Positions 36,250 to 44,498 of a stretch of 64,000 bases of DNA are shown piece by piece. The stretch is from assembly GCF_041361345.1 (NCBI RefSeq), contig NZ_JBGKAD010000001.1, positions 1,736,001-1,800,000 on the forward strand. The letters run 5' to 3'. Numbering within the stretch: position 1 is the first letter of the stretch; each line of letters begins with the position of its first letter. The stretch comes from Halobaculum sp. MBLA0147. Its GTDB lineage: Archaea > Halobacteriota > Halobacteria > Halobacteriales > Haloferacaceae. The position numbers were made by a program, and so were the translations under genes. The notes beneath the pieces were generated by a model that made no database searches, was not told where the DNA came from, and worked only from the letters and a program-made list of their open reading frames with translations.

Positions 36250-36792
36250 GTGACCGGCAAGTACTACGAGGAGTTCACGGTCGGAGAGACGATCACCCAC
36301 GAGAAGCGGCGGACGATCAGCGAGCGGGACAACCAGGTGTTCTGTGACACGACGATGAACCAGCAGCCGCTGCACCTGGACGCCGACTTCGCCGCCGACA
36401 CCCAGTTCGGGGAGCGTCTGGTCAACGGGTTGCTCACGATGAGTACCGCCGTCGGGCTCTCGATCCCGGACACGACGGACGGCACCATCGTCGCCAACCT
36501 CTCGTACGACGACGTGACCCACCCGAACCCGGTGTTCCACGGCGACACGATCTACGCCCGTTCGACGGTGACGGACAAGCGGGAGACCAGCGACGGCGAG
36601 CGCGGCGTGGTCACGATGCGCGTCGAGGCGTTCGTCGTCGCCGACGCCGACCCGGAGACCGGGGCGGTCGGCGATGACGCCGCCCGCGACGCCGTCGATC
36701 CCGACGAGGTGACCGACGACGGCGACGTGTTGGTGTGCGAGTTCGAGCGGACCGTCCTCTCGTTGAAGCGGCCCGCCGCGGACGCGGACTGA
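36250..36792 (+). CDS. MaoC-like hot-dog dehydratase
   Basis: A 180-residue single hot-dog domain. The active-site block is DTTMNQQPLHLDADFA, with Asn and His in the D-x3-N-x4-H type hydratase pattern, followed by FGERLVNGLLTMSTAVGLS and TIVANLSYDDVTHPNPVFHGDTIYA. It would hydrate an enoyl-CoA such as mesaconyl-CoA. The known two-domain mesaconyl-CoA hydratases are longer, so the assignment is open. The GTG at 36250 precedes the conserved KYYEEFTVGET. It is divergent from the CitE-like gene across 143 bp, implying a shared control region. Confidence 0.85.
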   Translation: MTGKYYEEFTVGETITHEKRRTISERDNQVFCDTTMNQQPLHLDADFAADTQFGERLVNGLLTMSTAVGLSIPDTTDGTIVANLSYDDVTHPNPVFHGDTIYARSTVTDKRETSDGERGVVTMRVEAFVVADADPETGAVGDDAARDAVDPDEVTDDGDVLVCEFERTVLSLKRPAADAD

Positions 36793-36937
36793 GTCGGGTG
36801 TCGTCCGGGTGGTCGTGGTCGAGTCGGGTCGGTGGCGGTCGGGACCACGACTCTCGTCCCGAGCACGATGAGGAGTGGCGGGGACACCACCGGGGGCGCC
36901 CCCCGGACCGGTGCTGCCCTCCCGTCCCCGTCGTCAA

Positions 36938-36990
36938 CCTGTCAGTTACATTATCACAAGTGAACAGAATTTTTCCTCTACTACAAGTCG
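36938..36990 (+). promoter_or_regulatory. AT-rich promoter island of the cysteine-rich peptide gene
   Basis: About 50 bp far richer in A and T than the surroundings precede the small gene at 37012. It holds TTACATTATC (about 36946) and GAATTTTTCC (36967-36976). The second is roughly 40 bp before the ATG, which would leave a short leader. I cannot tell which TATA is used. Confidence 0.45.
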
Positions 36991-37011
36991 TTTCCGTGCC
37001 TCGAAGGTCGT

Positions 37012-37287
37012 ATGCGACGGAGAACACTCCTCCGACGTACCGGACAGTTCGGCGCACTGGCGGTCGGCGGGGCCGGCTTGGCGGCCGCGTCCGACGGCGA
37101 CTACTCTCACGTCGTCTACGAGACCGAAGCCGGCGACCGTGAAGTGGTGCCCGTCGCGGAGTTCCGCGACCGCGACGGGCCGGCCCGTGCAGCCTGTGAC
37201 GAAATCGAGTGCACCGTCTACGACTGTGACGACTGTCCCGAGAGCTGTTACGACACCTGTGGTGGGTGTCTCTGCAGTTCGCCCTGA
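37012..37287 (+). CDS. Tat-exported small cysteine-rich protein
   Basis: A 91-residue precursor. The N-terminus MRRRTLLRRTGQFGALAVGG is a Tat-like signal, with probable cleavage after about residue 26 (GLAAAS). A short strand-forming middle follows (YSHVVYETEAGDREVVPV). The C-terminal 30 residues hold eight cysteines spaced C-x4-C-x4-C-x2-C-x3-C-x3-C-x2-C-x1-C. Such density suggests disulfide knots or metal binding outside the cell. It has no recognised family; a microhalocin-like or matrix role is possible. A DoxX-like membrane gene follows 56 bp downstream on the same strand. Confidence 0.75.
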   Translation: MRRRTLLRRTGQFGALAVGGAGLAAASDGDYSHVVYETEAGDREVVPVAEFRDRDGPARAACDEIECTVYDCDDCPESCYDTCGGCLCSSP

Positions 37288-37342
37288 GACGAGTGGGCTG
37301 GGACCGCCGCCGTTTTTCACCCGACGCGTTCGAGAGACGCCC

Positions 37343-37819
37343 GTGTCCCGTCGCAGCGACGGTAGGGAGTCCGGAACCGCCGCCCGTCTGTGGGTTCACG
37401 GCACCACCCTCGCGACGCGCGTGGCGGCGGCGCTGGCCGCTCGCCTCCCGGCGACGGCGACGCTCGCGCGGTGGGGGTTGGCGGCGATGCTCGTCGCCGC
37501 CGGCGTCCACAAACTGCTCCAGCCCGCCGACTGGGCGGTGTACGTCACCGACTGGCTCGCGCCGTGGCTCGTCGTCTCGCCAGTCACGTTCATGTTGGTC
37601 AACGGGTGGCTGGAACTGGGGTTCGCGGCGCTCCTACTCGCGGACCGCTACACCGCGGTCGCCGCGACGGTCGCGTGGGTGTCGCTGCTCGCGACGATCG
37701 CGTACCTCTGTGTCGTGTGGGTCACCACCGGCCGGTTCGGGGACGTGATCGCCCGCGACGTGGGCCTGCTCGCGCTGGCCCTCGTCGTGTTCGCCGACGC
37801 AGTACGAGCGTCGTCGTGA
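37343..37819 (+). CDS. DoxX-like membrane protein
   Basis: A 158-residue protein with four predicted membrane helices: ARWGLAAMLVAAGVHKLL, SPVTFMLVNGWLELGFAALLL, TAVAATVAWVSLLATIAYLCVV and DVGLLALALVVFADAV. The first helix with GVHKLLQPADW is the usual DoxX/DoxD-type start. Members occur in oxidoreductase and thiosulfate metabolism, but many are uncharacterised. GTG at 37343 is assigned because upstream residues are not conserved. Being 56 bp behind a disulfide-rich exported protein raises the possibility of a redox link, which is speculative. Confidence 0.75.
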   Translation: MSRRSDGRESGTAARLWVHGTTLATRVAAALAARLPATATLARWGLAAMLVAAGVHKLLQPADWAVYVTDWLAPWLVVSPVTFMLVNGWLELGFAALLLADRYTAVAATVAWVSLLATIAYLCVVWVTTGRFGDVIARDVGLLALALVVFADAVRASS

Positions 37820-37927
37820 TCGCCGACAGGCCGCGTTGCTGGACTCTGCTCGGGCGTCCCGTCACCGCGGTCGACTTCCAGTCGTGCCTGGCGAGTATTT
37901 GTACCCGAAGACGGCCCACGTACACAC

Positions 37928-38071
37928 ATGGCAACGGACGACGGTCGGATCGACCGCCTGGAGGGCTGTATCACCGACGAGACGGTCGCCGACGGGTCGC
38001 TAGATCCACACGCGCTCGAACTCGAAGGACTGTGGATCGACGACCTTCCCGTAGGCGGGCGAGACTCGTGA
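37928..38071 (+). CDS. Small hypothetical acidic protein (47 aa)
   Basis: A 47-residue frame, MATDDGRIDRLEGCITDET at the start, ending DDLPVGGRDS. The acidic composition and the ATG right after a TATA-like TATTTGTACC (about 25 bp upstream) support a real leaderless gene. It contains one cysteine and no membrane segment. No homologue comes to mind. It stops 34 bp before the convergent acyl-CoA carboxylase gene. Confidence 0.5.
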   Translation: MATDDGRIDRLEGCITDETVADGSLDPHALELEGLWIDDLPVGGRDS

Positions 38072-38105
38072 TCTGCGTCGACGGAAATCGGTCCGTTGGA
38101 GAGCG

Positions 38106-39872
38106 CTACAGGATCGTCCCGTGCTTCTTGTCCGGCACGCTCTTCTCGATGTCGGCGTAGAAGTCGAAGCGGTTGACCAGTTCCTCGCGGAGTCGCGAGG
38201 GTTCGACCACCTCGTCGATCACGACCTCGCTGGCCATCCGGTGGATGTCGATGTCGCGGCGGTACTCCTCGCGGAGCTCCTGTTCGCGCTCGGCGCGGGC
38301 CTCCTCGTCGTCGATGTCGGCGAGTTCGTTCGCGTAGACGGCGTTGATCGCCGCCTCCGGGCCCATGATCCCGATCTCGCCCGACGGGAGTCCGATCACC
38401 GACTCCGGCTCGTAGGCCGGGCCACCCATCGCGTAGATCCCCGCGCCGTACGCCTTCCGGACGACGACGGTCTGTTGGGGCACCGTCGCCGAGGAGGTGG
38501 CGTAGATGAACTTCTTCCCCTTCTCCAGGATGGCGTCCTTCTCGACGGAGGAGCCGGCCATGAACCCCGGCGTGTCACAGAGGTACAACAGCGGGATCTC
38601 GTAGGCGTCACACGTCCAGACGAACTCCGCGGCCTTCTCGGCGGCGTCCGGGAAGATCGCCCCCGACCGCTGGGCGGGCTGGTTGGCGACGATCCCGACC
38701 GGCCGGCCGTCGATCCGCGCGAAGGCCGTGACGATCTCCTTGCCGTACTCCGGTTTCAACTCGAAGACCGAGTCGGCGTCGACGACGCGGTCGAGCAGAT
38801 CCGTCACGTCGTACGCGCGGTTCGGCTCGTCGGGGATCACCGCGTCCGTCCCACGCGGGTCGAGTGCGGGCGGCGTCGGGTCGGCGCGTGGCGGGTCCTC
38901 GCCGGCCACGTCCGGGAGGTACGACACCAACTGCGCGACGAGTTCGCGGGCGTGTTCCTCGTCGTCGGCGACGAGGTCCGCGCTGCCGGAGTACTTCGCG
39001 TGGACCGCCGGCCCACCCAACTCGTCCATCTCGATCTCCTCGCCGGTGACCATCTGGACCATCCGCGGGGAGGCGATCGCCATCGCGGACATCCCCTCGA
39101 CCATGATGGTGAAGTCCGCGAACACCGGGGTGTACGCCGCCCCGGCGATACACGGCCCGTACAACACACAGATCTGCGGGACGCGCCCCGACAGCATCGA
39201 GTGGTTGTAGTAGTACTTCCCGATCCCCTCGCGGTTGGCGAAGAAGCCCGTCTGCTGGTCGATCCGGCCGCCCGAGGAGTCCATCAGGTAGAGGACGGGT
39301 TTGCCGTTCTTCAACGCGCGCTGTTGCATCCGGAGGAACTTCTCGACTCCCTTCGCGGCCATCGACCCCGCCTTGACGGTGAAGTCGTTGGCCATGACGT
39401 GCATGTCGCGGCCCTCGAACTCCGCCGCGCCGGTGATCAGTCCGTCCGCGGGGATCCGGTCGCTCTCGTCGTAGTCGTCCCCGTCCGGGGAGTCGGGGTG
39501 CCACTCGTCGAAGTTGGCGAACCGGCCGTCCTCGAAGGTGAGCGCGTCGCCCGGGTCGCCGTCCGCGTCGCCGAACCAGAGGTTGAGTCGGTCGCGGACG
39601 AACAGTTTCCCCTGGTCGGGGAGTCGGTCCTTGTACTTCTGGGGGCCACCCTGGAGGATGTCGGCGATCTCCTCGCGGAGTCGCTGCTCGCGCTCACCGG
39701 GACGTTCCCCGTCGTCGACGGGGTAGTCAGGTTCGGGCGCGGTCGCCGTCGCCGTCGGCTCCTCGCCGTCGCCCGCGACGACCTCGACGTCGACCGCGAG
39801 GTGTTCCGCCAGCGCCGAGGCGATGGCGGACGCCTCCTCCGTGGTCGCACCCTCTCCGACGTGGACTCGCAT
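38106..39872 (-). CDS. Acyl-CoA carboxylase carboxyltransferase with N-terminal epsilon-like domain
   Basis: A 588-residue biotin-dependent carboxyltransferase, probably for propionyl-CoA or acetyl-CoA. Two crotonase folds are visible: GSMAAKGVEKFLRMQQRAL, DSSGGRIDQQ and GPCIAGAAYTPVFADF, then QPAQRSGAIF, CDTPGFMAGSS and the oxyanion block AYGAGIYAMGGPA. Residues 1-60 are unusual: RVHVGEGATTEEASAIASAL resembles the small epsilon subunit of actinobacterial acyl-CoA carboxylases. A biotin carboxylase/BCCP subunit is not in the window. ATG at 39872. The gene is divergent from the AbrB-like gene. Confidence 0.9.
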   Translation of the reverse strand: MRVHVGEGATTEEASAIASALAEHLAVDVEVVAGDGEEPTATATAPEPDYPVDDGERPGEREQRLREEIADILQGGPQKYKDRLPDQGKLFVRDRLNLWFGDADGDPGDALTFEDGRFANFDEWHPDSPDGDDYDESDRIPADGLITGAAEFEGRDMHVMANDFTVKAGSMAAKGVEKFLRMQQRALKNGKPVLYLMDSSGGRIDQQTGFFANREGIGKYYYNHSMLSGRVPQICVLYGPCIAGAAYTPVFADFTIMVEGMSAMAIASPRMVQMVTGEEIEMDELGGPAVHAKYSGSADLVADDEEHARELVAQLVSYLPDVAGEDPPRADPTPPALDPRGTDAVIPDEPNRAYDVTDLLDRVVDADSVFELKPEYGKEIVTAFARIDGRPVGIVANQPAQRSGAIFPDAAEKAAEFVWTCDAYEIPLLYLCDTPGFMAGSSVEKDAILEKGKKFIYATSSATVPQQTVVVRKAYGAGIYAMGGPAYEPESVIGLPSGEIGIMGPEAAINAVYANELADIDDEEARAEREQELREEYRRDIDIHRMASEVVIDEVVEPSRLREELVNRFDFYADIEKSVPDKKHGTIL

Positions 39873-40075
39873 ACGGATCCGGTGGCAGGTTTTGCGGAAA
39901 ACCGTTTCTATGCCTCGTGGCCGACCACCACCGGAACGGTCCGTCGTGTCCGTGTGGTGTGTGGCGGGAGGCACGTCCGTGTGGCGGGAGGACGGGAGAC
40001 GCGCCGGGCGGCGCGAGAGGTCGTAAACCAACACTTTTGTATCTCGTACGGCGAACATCAAGGCAACTCAGGTCG

Positions 40076-40273
40076 ATGGTCCGGAAGAAGACGCTCAGCC
40101 CGAGTGGGGCCAAGGACGAAGACGGGGAGTACCACAACGTACACGTCAACATCCACGAGGACGAGCTCGCCGTCGCCGGGATGGACATCGGCGACGAGGT
40201 GTTCGTCCGCGTCCGCGACGGGAAGATCATCATCCAGAAGGCCGACCCCGAGGACGTCGAACACGACTTCTGA
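40076..40273 (+). CDS. AbrB-like swapped-hairpin protein
   Basis: A 65-residue protein. The core NVHVNIHEDELAVAGMDIGD followed by VFVRVRDGKIIIQKAD has the two-hairpin pattern of AbrB/MazE/SpoVT domains. These dimerise and bind DNA, either as transition-state regulators or antitoxins. No toxin gene is adjacent. A TATA-like TTTTGTATC lies about 35 bp upstream. The neighbour across the divergent gap is an acyl-CoA carboxylase gene, so it might regulate that; this is inferred from position only. Confidence 0.75.
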   Translation: MVRKKTLSPSGAKDEDGEYHNVHVNIHEDELAVAGMDIGDEVFVRVRDGKIIIQKADPEDVEHDF

Positions 40274-40388
40274 GGCACGTGACGCGCGACCACTCCCCGC
40301 CGTCGGACGCGACTCCAGCGCCAGAAGACGCCACGACACCGGAGCCGCCGCAGGCCCGCCAGCGTGGCCGTTCCCGGGGTGGTCGACG

Positions 40389-41447
40389 GTGACCCTCTAC
40401 GACGTGGTGAAGCCGGCGGCGTTCGCGTTGCCGCCGGAGACGGCCCACGGACTCACCCACCGTCTGATGCGAGCGGTCCAGGACACACCCGTCCAGTCGG
40501 CGCTCGCGTCGCGGCTGTCCGTGCGGGACCCGCGGCTCCGGACGGAGTTGTGGGACCTCGAGTTCCCGACGCCGGTCGGCGTCGCGGCGGGGTTCGACAA
40601 GAACGCCCACGTGCCGCGGTTCCTCGCGGCACTGGGGTTCGGCCACGTCGAGATCGGCGGCGTCACCGCCGAGCGCCAGTCGGGGAACCGGCGGCCGCGG
40701 ATGTTCCGGCTCCCGGACGACGAGGCGGTCGTCAACCGGATGGGGTTCAACAACGAGGGCGCCGACGCCGTCGGCCGGCGACTCGCCGCCGAGCCCGCGC
40801 CGGACGTGCCGGTCGGGTTGAACGTCGGGAAGTCGAAGACGACGCCGCTGTCGGAGGCACCCGCGGACTACCGCTACACCTACGAGCGCGTCGGCACGCA
40901 CGTCGACTACACCGTCGTCAACGTCTCCAGTCCGAACACGCCGGGACTGCGGTCGCTCCAGCACCGCGACAGTCTGACCGCGATCCTCGAAGAACTCCGG
41001 GAGGCGGGTGCCGACCCGCTGTTGGTGAAACTCTCGCCGGACCTCTCGACGGACGCGACGGAGGACGCGCTGGCGGTCGTCCGGGAGTTGGACCTCGACG
41101 GCGTGGTCGTGACGAACACCACGACCGACCGGCCGTCGTCGTTGTCGGACCTGGACGCCGCCGAGCGCGGGGGCCTGTCCGGACGGCCGATCGAGGACCG
41201 CGCGACGGAGTTGGTCCGGTTCGTCGCCGAGCGCGTCGACGTGCCGGTGATCGGCGTCGGCGGCGTGCGCGACGCCGCGGGGGCGTACGCGAAGATCCGC
41301 GCCGGTGCCAGCGTCGTCCAGTTGTACACCGCGCTCGTCTTCGAGGGGCCGACGGTGGCCCGCGACATCAACCGCGGCCTGGTGGAGTTGCTGGAGCGCG
41401 ACGGGTTCGACTCCGTACGCGAGGCCGTCGGCGTCGACCTGGAGTGA
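40389..41447 (+). CDS. pyrD: Dihydroorotate dehydrogenase (quinone), class 2
   Basis: A 352-residue flavoenzyme oxidising dihydroorotate to orotate in pyrimidine synthesis and passing electrons to quinone. The block VAAGFDKNAH binds FMN, GHVEIGGVTAERQSGNRRPR is class-2 specific, and NVSSPNTPGLRSLQ contains the catalytic Ser region. VVVTNTTTDR and the phosphate loop VIGVGGVRDAAGAY close the barrel. An N-terminal helical arm (YDVVKPAAFALPPETAH) fits membrane association. GTG at 40389. Tandem copies of its 3' end follow the stop codon. Confidence 0.95.
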   Translation: MTLYDVVKPAAFALPPETAHGLTHRLMRAVQDTPVQSALASRLSVRDPRLRTELWDLEFPTPVGVAAGFDKNAHVPRFLAALGFGHVEIGGVTAERQSGNRRPRMFRLPDDEAVVNRMGFNNEGADAVGRRLAAEPAPDVPVGLNVGKSKTTPLSEAPADYRYTYERVGTHVDYTVVNVSSPNTPGLRSLQHRDSLTAILEELREAGADPLLVKLSPDLSTDATEDALAVVRELDLDGVVVTNTTTDRPSSLSDLDAAERGGLSGRPIEDRATELVRFVAERVDVPVIGVGGVRDAAGAYAKIRAGASVVQLYTALVFEGPTVARDINRGLVELLERDGFDSVREAVGVDLE

Positions 41448-41463
41448 CGGGGACCGGGACCCG

Positions 41464-41636
41464 CGACGCCGATCCGGAGTGACGGAGAGCGGGACCGCCG
41501 GTGCCGACTCGGAGTGACCGGGTGCGAGACTCTCGACGCCGATCCGGAGTGACGGAGAGCGGGACCGCCGGTGCCGACTCGGAGTGACCGGATGCGAGAC
41601 TCTCGACGCCGATCCGGAGTGACGGAGAGCGGGACC
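41464..41636. repeat. 70-bp tandem repeat following pyrD
   Basis: Two full units (41464-41533 and 41534-41603) and a partial third (41604-41636) are almost identical. Each contains two diverged halves, and every half ends in GGAGTGAC, the same bases as the last codons and stop of pyrD (41442-41449). The array therefore appears to be amplified from the gene's 3' end. It has no gene of its own. Confidence 0.88.
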
Positions 41637-41678
41637 GGGCGGAACCACTTTTGTCGGTCCCACTCGGAGGTGTGTGTG

Positions 41679-42824
41679 ATGAGCGACTCGGACGTCGACG
41701 ACGGCGACGACCCGGACGAGTACGCGGCGGCGTTCGCGGCGCTGTCGGACCCGAATCGCGTCGCCGTCTTGCGGGCGCTGTGGGACGCCGACGGCCACGA
41801 GGCGACGTTCTCGGAGTTGCGCCACGCCGTCGGGATGCGCGACTCCGGACAGTTCAACTACCACCTCGGGAAGTTGTGTGACACGTTCGTCCGCCAGACC
41901 GAGGCGGGCACCTACGAACTCCGGATGGCCGGGCTCTACACCGTCGGTTCCCTGCTGGCGGGGACGTACACCGACGACCGTACCGTCGGCCCACGTCCGG
42001 CCGGCGAGTCGTGTCCCGAGTGTGGCGCGGAGGCGACCTTCGAGTACGACGGCGACTGGTTCCGACTGTACTGTACGGCGTGTGGGACGGAGGAGGGAGA
42101 CGGCGAGACGCGGAACGGGGACGTTGCGAGCGACGAGGCCCCAGACGGCGAGACGCCGGACGACGAGGCCCCAGACGGAGTGGCGGACGGCGAGTCGCCG
42201 GAGCCGTTCGCACAGATGCCCGTCCCGGGCGGGGTGTTCGCGGACTACGAGGCCGAGAGCGTCCCGCAGGTGGCGATCGACCACGCCGACGCGACGCTCC
42301 AGACGGCGCGACGCGGGTTCTGTCCGTTCTGTCACGGCCCGACCACGACGACGGTCCACGTGGAGACGTACGACGAGGACGAGGTGGTGACACGTCCGCG
42401 AGACGCCCAGCGGCGAGCAGACGAGGCCGACCGGTCACTCGCGGCGACGAGCGTGCCGTACACGCCGACCGACGGCGCGGACGACACGGACCACGAGGAG
42501 CGACCCGAGACGGCACCGACCCCGAGTGTCCCACACGCCGAGTTCACGTGCGAGCGATGTGGGGAGGCGCTCCAGGCCGGACTCGGCGTGTCGCTGTTGG
42601 ACCACCCGCTCGTCGGATCACTGTACTACGATCACGGGCGGGACGTGCGTGAGGCGTCGCTCGTCGACGTGTTCACCCTCGACCCGACGCGGGCGTGGAT
42701 CGTCCAGACGGAGCCGCTGCGGGCCGTCGTGCGCTACGTCGTCGACGACGAGGCGGTCGAGTTGGTCGTCGACGACTCGTTAGAGGTGGTCGAGACGTAC
42801 CGTGGGCCGGCGTCAGAAGCGTAG
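41679..42824 (+). CDS. ArsR-type winged-helix regulator with zinc-binding inserts
   Basis: A 381-residue protein. Residues 15-85 form a winged helix of the ArsR/HTH_20 type (FAALSDPNRVAVLRALW, FSELRHAVGMRDSGQFNYHLGKL). Three cysteine pairs follow: CPECGAEATFEYDGDWFRLYC-x2-C near 110-130, CPFCHG near 212, and CERCGEAL near 292. These fit zinc ribbons. The C-terminal part is a long regulatory domain of a haloarchaeal type. It likely binds DNA as a dimer, and the ligand is unknown. ATG at 41679 follows the pyrD-derived repeat array and a TATA-like CCACTTTTG. Confidence 0.85.
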   Translation: MSDSDVDDGDDPDEYAAAFAALSDPNRVAVLRALWDADGHEATFSELRHAVGMRDSGQFNYHLGKLCDTFVRQTEAGTYELRMAGLYTVGSLLAGTYTDDRTVGPRPAGESCPECGAEATFEYDGDWFRLYCTACGTEEGDGETRNGDVASDEAPDGETPDDEAPDGVADGESPEPFAQMPVPGGVFADYEAESVPQVAIDHADATLQTARRGFCPFCHGPTTTTVHVETYDEDEVVTRPRDAQRRADEADRSLAATSVPYTPTDGADDTDHEERPETAPTPSVPHAEFTCERCGEALQAGLGVSLLDHPLVGSLYYDHGRDVREASLVDVFTLDPTRAWIVQTEPLRAVVRYVVDDEAVELVVDDSLEVVETYRGPASEA

Positions 42825-42947
42825 TCTCACCTCCTCGACCTGGACACAGTCTCACCTCCGATACGGGGTGTCGTCGAGGAGTTTCCGGGTGATCGACTGC
42901 TGTTGGTATCGAAACAGTGATTCGTCCTAGTATCCTGCTCCGGAACG

Positions 42948-43745
42948 ATGTCGAGTGGGACCCCGTTCGCACTGAATGCCCTGTACCTCGTCTTTCTCCT
43001 CGTTCCGGGGTACGCCTCGCTGGTCGGCTACCTCTGGTCGACCGTCCAGTTGGACACCGTCTCCCGGCTCGACAAGATCCTCCGAGCCGTCGTCGGCGGC
43101 AGCGTCACGCTCGGCGTGTTCCTGCTCGCGTACCGGTTCGGGATTCCGCAGACAGTCTTGAGGTCGGTCGAGACACTCTGGACCGGCGGGTCGAACTGGC
43201 TCGTGTTCGACCCCCTGGGGTACCGGGCTAGTCGGACGATCACTGCACGGACGGTCGGGTCGACTCCGGCGCTGACACTGCTCGCCGTGATCGCGAGCCA
43301 GTCAGTCGTCGGGTACGTGTTGGGGTACGGACTCGGGACCGTCGTCCACGTTCGCTACAACGACCGCGAGAAGTCGCAAGAGGACTTAGAGCAACCGTGG
43401 GAGACGGCCGTCAGACAGACCGCACTCGGAGACCGCGTGACGGTCGTCACGAACGACGGTGTCGAGATCAGTGGACGACTGTACCGAGTCGGATCTCCCT
43501 CGGAAGACTACGACCTGCTCCTCTCTGGTGCCGTCCGTGTCGTGCGAGGTGGAGACGACGAATCGCTCGGGATGACCTACCACCACTACGACGATGTCGC
43601 TCGTGTTCACTTCGAACGGATGCGCCCCGAAGAGATCGGACGGGAGGCCAACTGGCTCGTGAGACAGTGGGAGAGAGGGTCAACCGCTGTCAGACGAGTC
43701 GGTGTGCTCGGTGACGACTCCAGCGACGACGACAGTGATCAGTAG
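42948..43745 (+). CDS. DUF6338-like membrane protein
   Basis: A 265-residue protein with three predicted membrane helices (about 9-30, 44-62 and 100-125) and a C-terminal soluble domain containing VTVVTNDGVEISGRLYRVGS, a small beta-barrel (SH3/LSm-like). The layout matches DUF6338, though I am not certain of the name. Codon third positions are less GC-biased than in neighbours (frequent tct, aga, aca), a hint of acquisition from another source. It converges with and overlaps by seven bases a winged-helix gene. Confidence 0.65.
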   Translation: MSSGTPFALNALYLVFLLVPGYASLVGYLWSTVQLDTVSRLDKILRAVVGGSVTLGVFLLAYRFGIPQTVLRSVETLWTGGSNWLVFDPLGYRASRTITARTVGSTPALTLLAVIASQSVVGYVLGYGLGTVVHVRYNDREKSQEDLEQPWETAVRQTALGDRVTVVTNDGVEISGRLYRVGSPSEDYDLLLSGAVRVVRGGDDESLGMTYHHYDDVARVHFERMRPEEIGREANWLVRQWERGSTAVRRVGVLGDDSSDDDSDQ

Positions 43746-44227
43746 AAGACGCTGTTCTCCGCGTACTTCGGGTACTCGTCGTATACGTGGTCGATGAGGT
43801 TCGACACCGGCATCTCGGCGAAGTCGCCGGTGACGCGGTCTGCGACGTGCTCGATACACCGGAACCGGTCCGTCCCGTCCGACACGTCTTCCGGTTCGTT
43901 CGACTCGTCCCACTCCTCGTTCGGTCTGTTGTCCTCGTACGTCTCGTGACCGCGTTGGGTGAGCCGGTAGTCGTACCGCTCTTTCCCGCCGAACGTCTTC
44001 CGGCGCGTGATCTCGACGAGGCCCTCCGCTTCGAGGGACTCCGTCTCCTCAAGCAGTGACTTGCTGAACGGGCCGTAGTCGTACGCGACGAAGTCGTACG
44101 CGTCGACGTCCCACCGATCCAGTTCCCGCTCGCTCAGGAACGCGAGTTTCTGGAACCGCGTCTTGCCGCGGATCTCTCCGCCGGCGGTGTACAACAGCGC
44201 CAGCGGCAGGAACTGTTTGGCTTCCAT
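43739..44227 (-). CDS. Winged-helix protein, Panacea/YwgA-like
   Basis: A 162-residue protein. LYTAGGEIRGKTRFQKLAFL followed by YDFVAYDYGPFSKSLLEET and LTQRGHETYED matches the pattern (KTRLQKLxFL... YGPFS... LTxxG) of the YwgA-type and Panacea/DUF4065 winged-helix proteins. Several relatives are antitoxins or regulators in mobile or defence loci. ATG at 44227; a TATA-like GCATATTGCC precedes. It converges with the DUF6338-like gene. A toxin partnership is conceivable but unproven. Confidence 0.65.
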   Translation of the reverse strand: MEAKQFLPLALLYTAGGEIRGKTRFQKLAFLSERELDRWDVDAYDFVAYDYGPFSKSLLEETESLEAEGLVEITRRKTFGGKERYDYRLTQRGHETYEDNRPNEEWDESNEPEDVSDGTDRFRCIEHVADRVTGDFAEMPVSNLIDHVYDEYPKYAENSVFY

Positions 44228-44498
44228 CTGTGTGTGGTGAGTTTCGGCGCCTTCGTTCGACGGTTCTGTCTTCGGTCGAAGATACGAGACGCGGAGGCAA
44301 TATGCTTTCCGCCATCGTGCGCGGCCGTCGTGTCGTGTCTCGCAGATGCGGTCCGTGACACCACGGAGACGTGCGAACAGAGAGTCCACGCGTGACGTGC
44401 GGCGTTCTGGTACAAAACGTTCCGACGGGTGTGTCGTACGTGCCGAGAACGTGCACACGGATCACGACGTGTCTGCTACCCGACTCGCAGCAGTGTCC

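Noticed and set aside
38121-40250. Long plus-strand frame antisense to the acyl-CoA carboxylase gene, continuous with pyrD
   Set aside because: Only the last 352 codons match PyrD. The upstream part is an antisense shadow.
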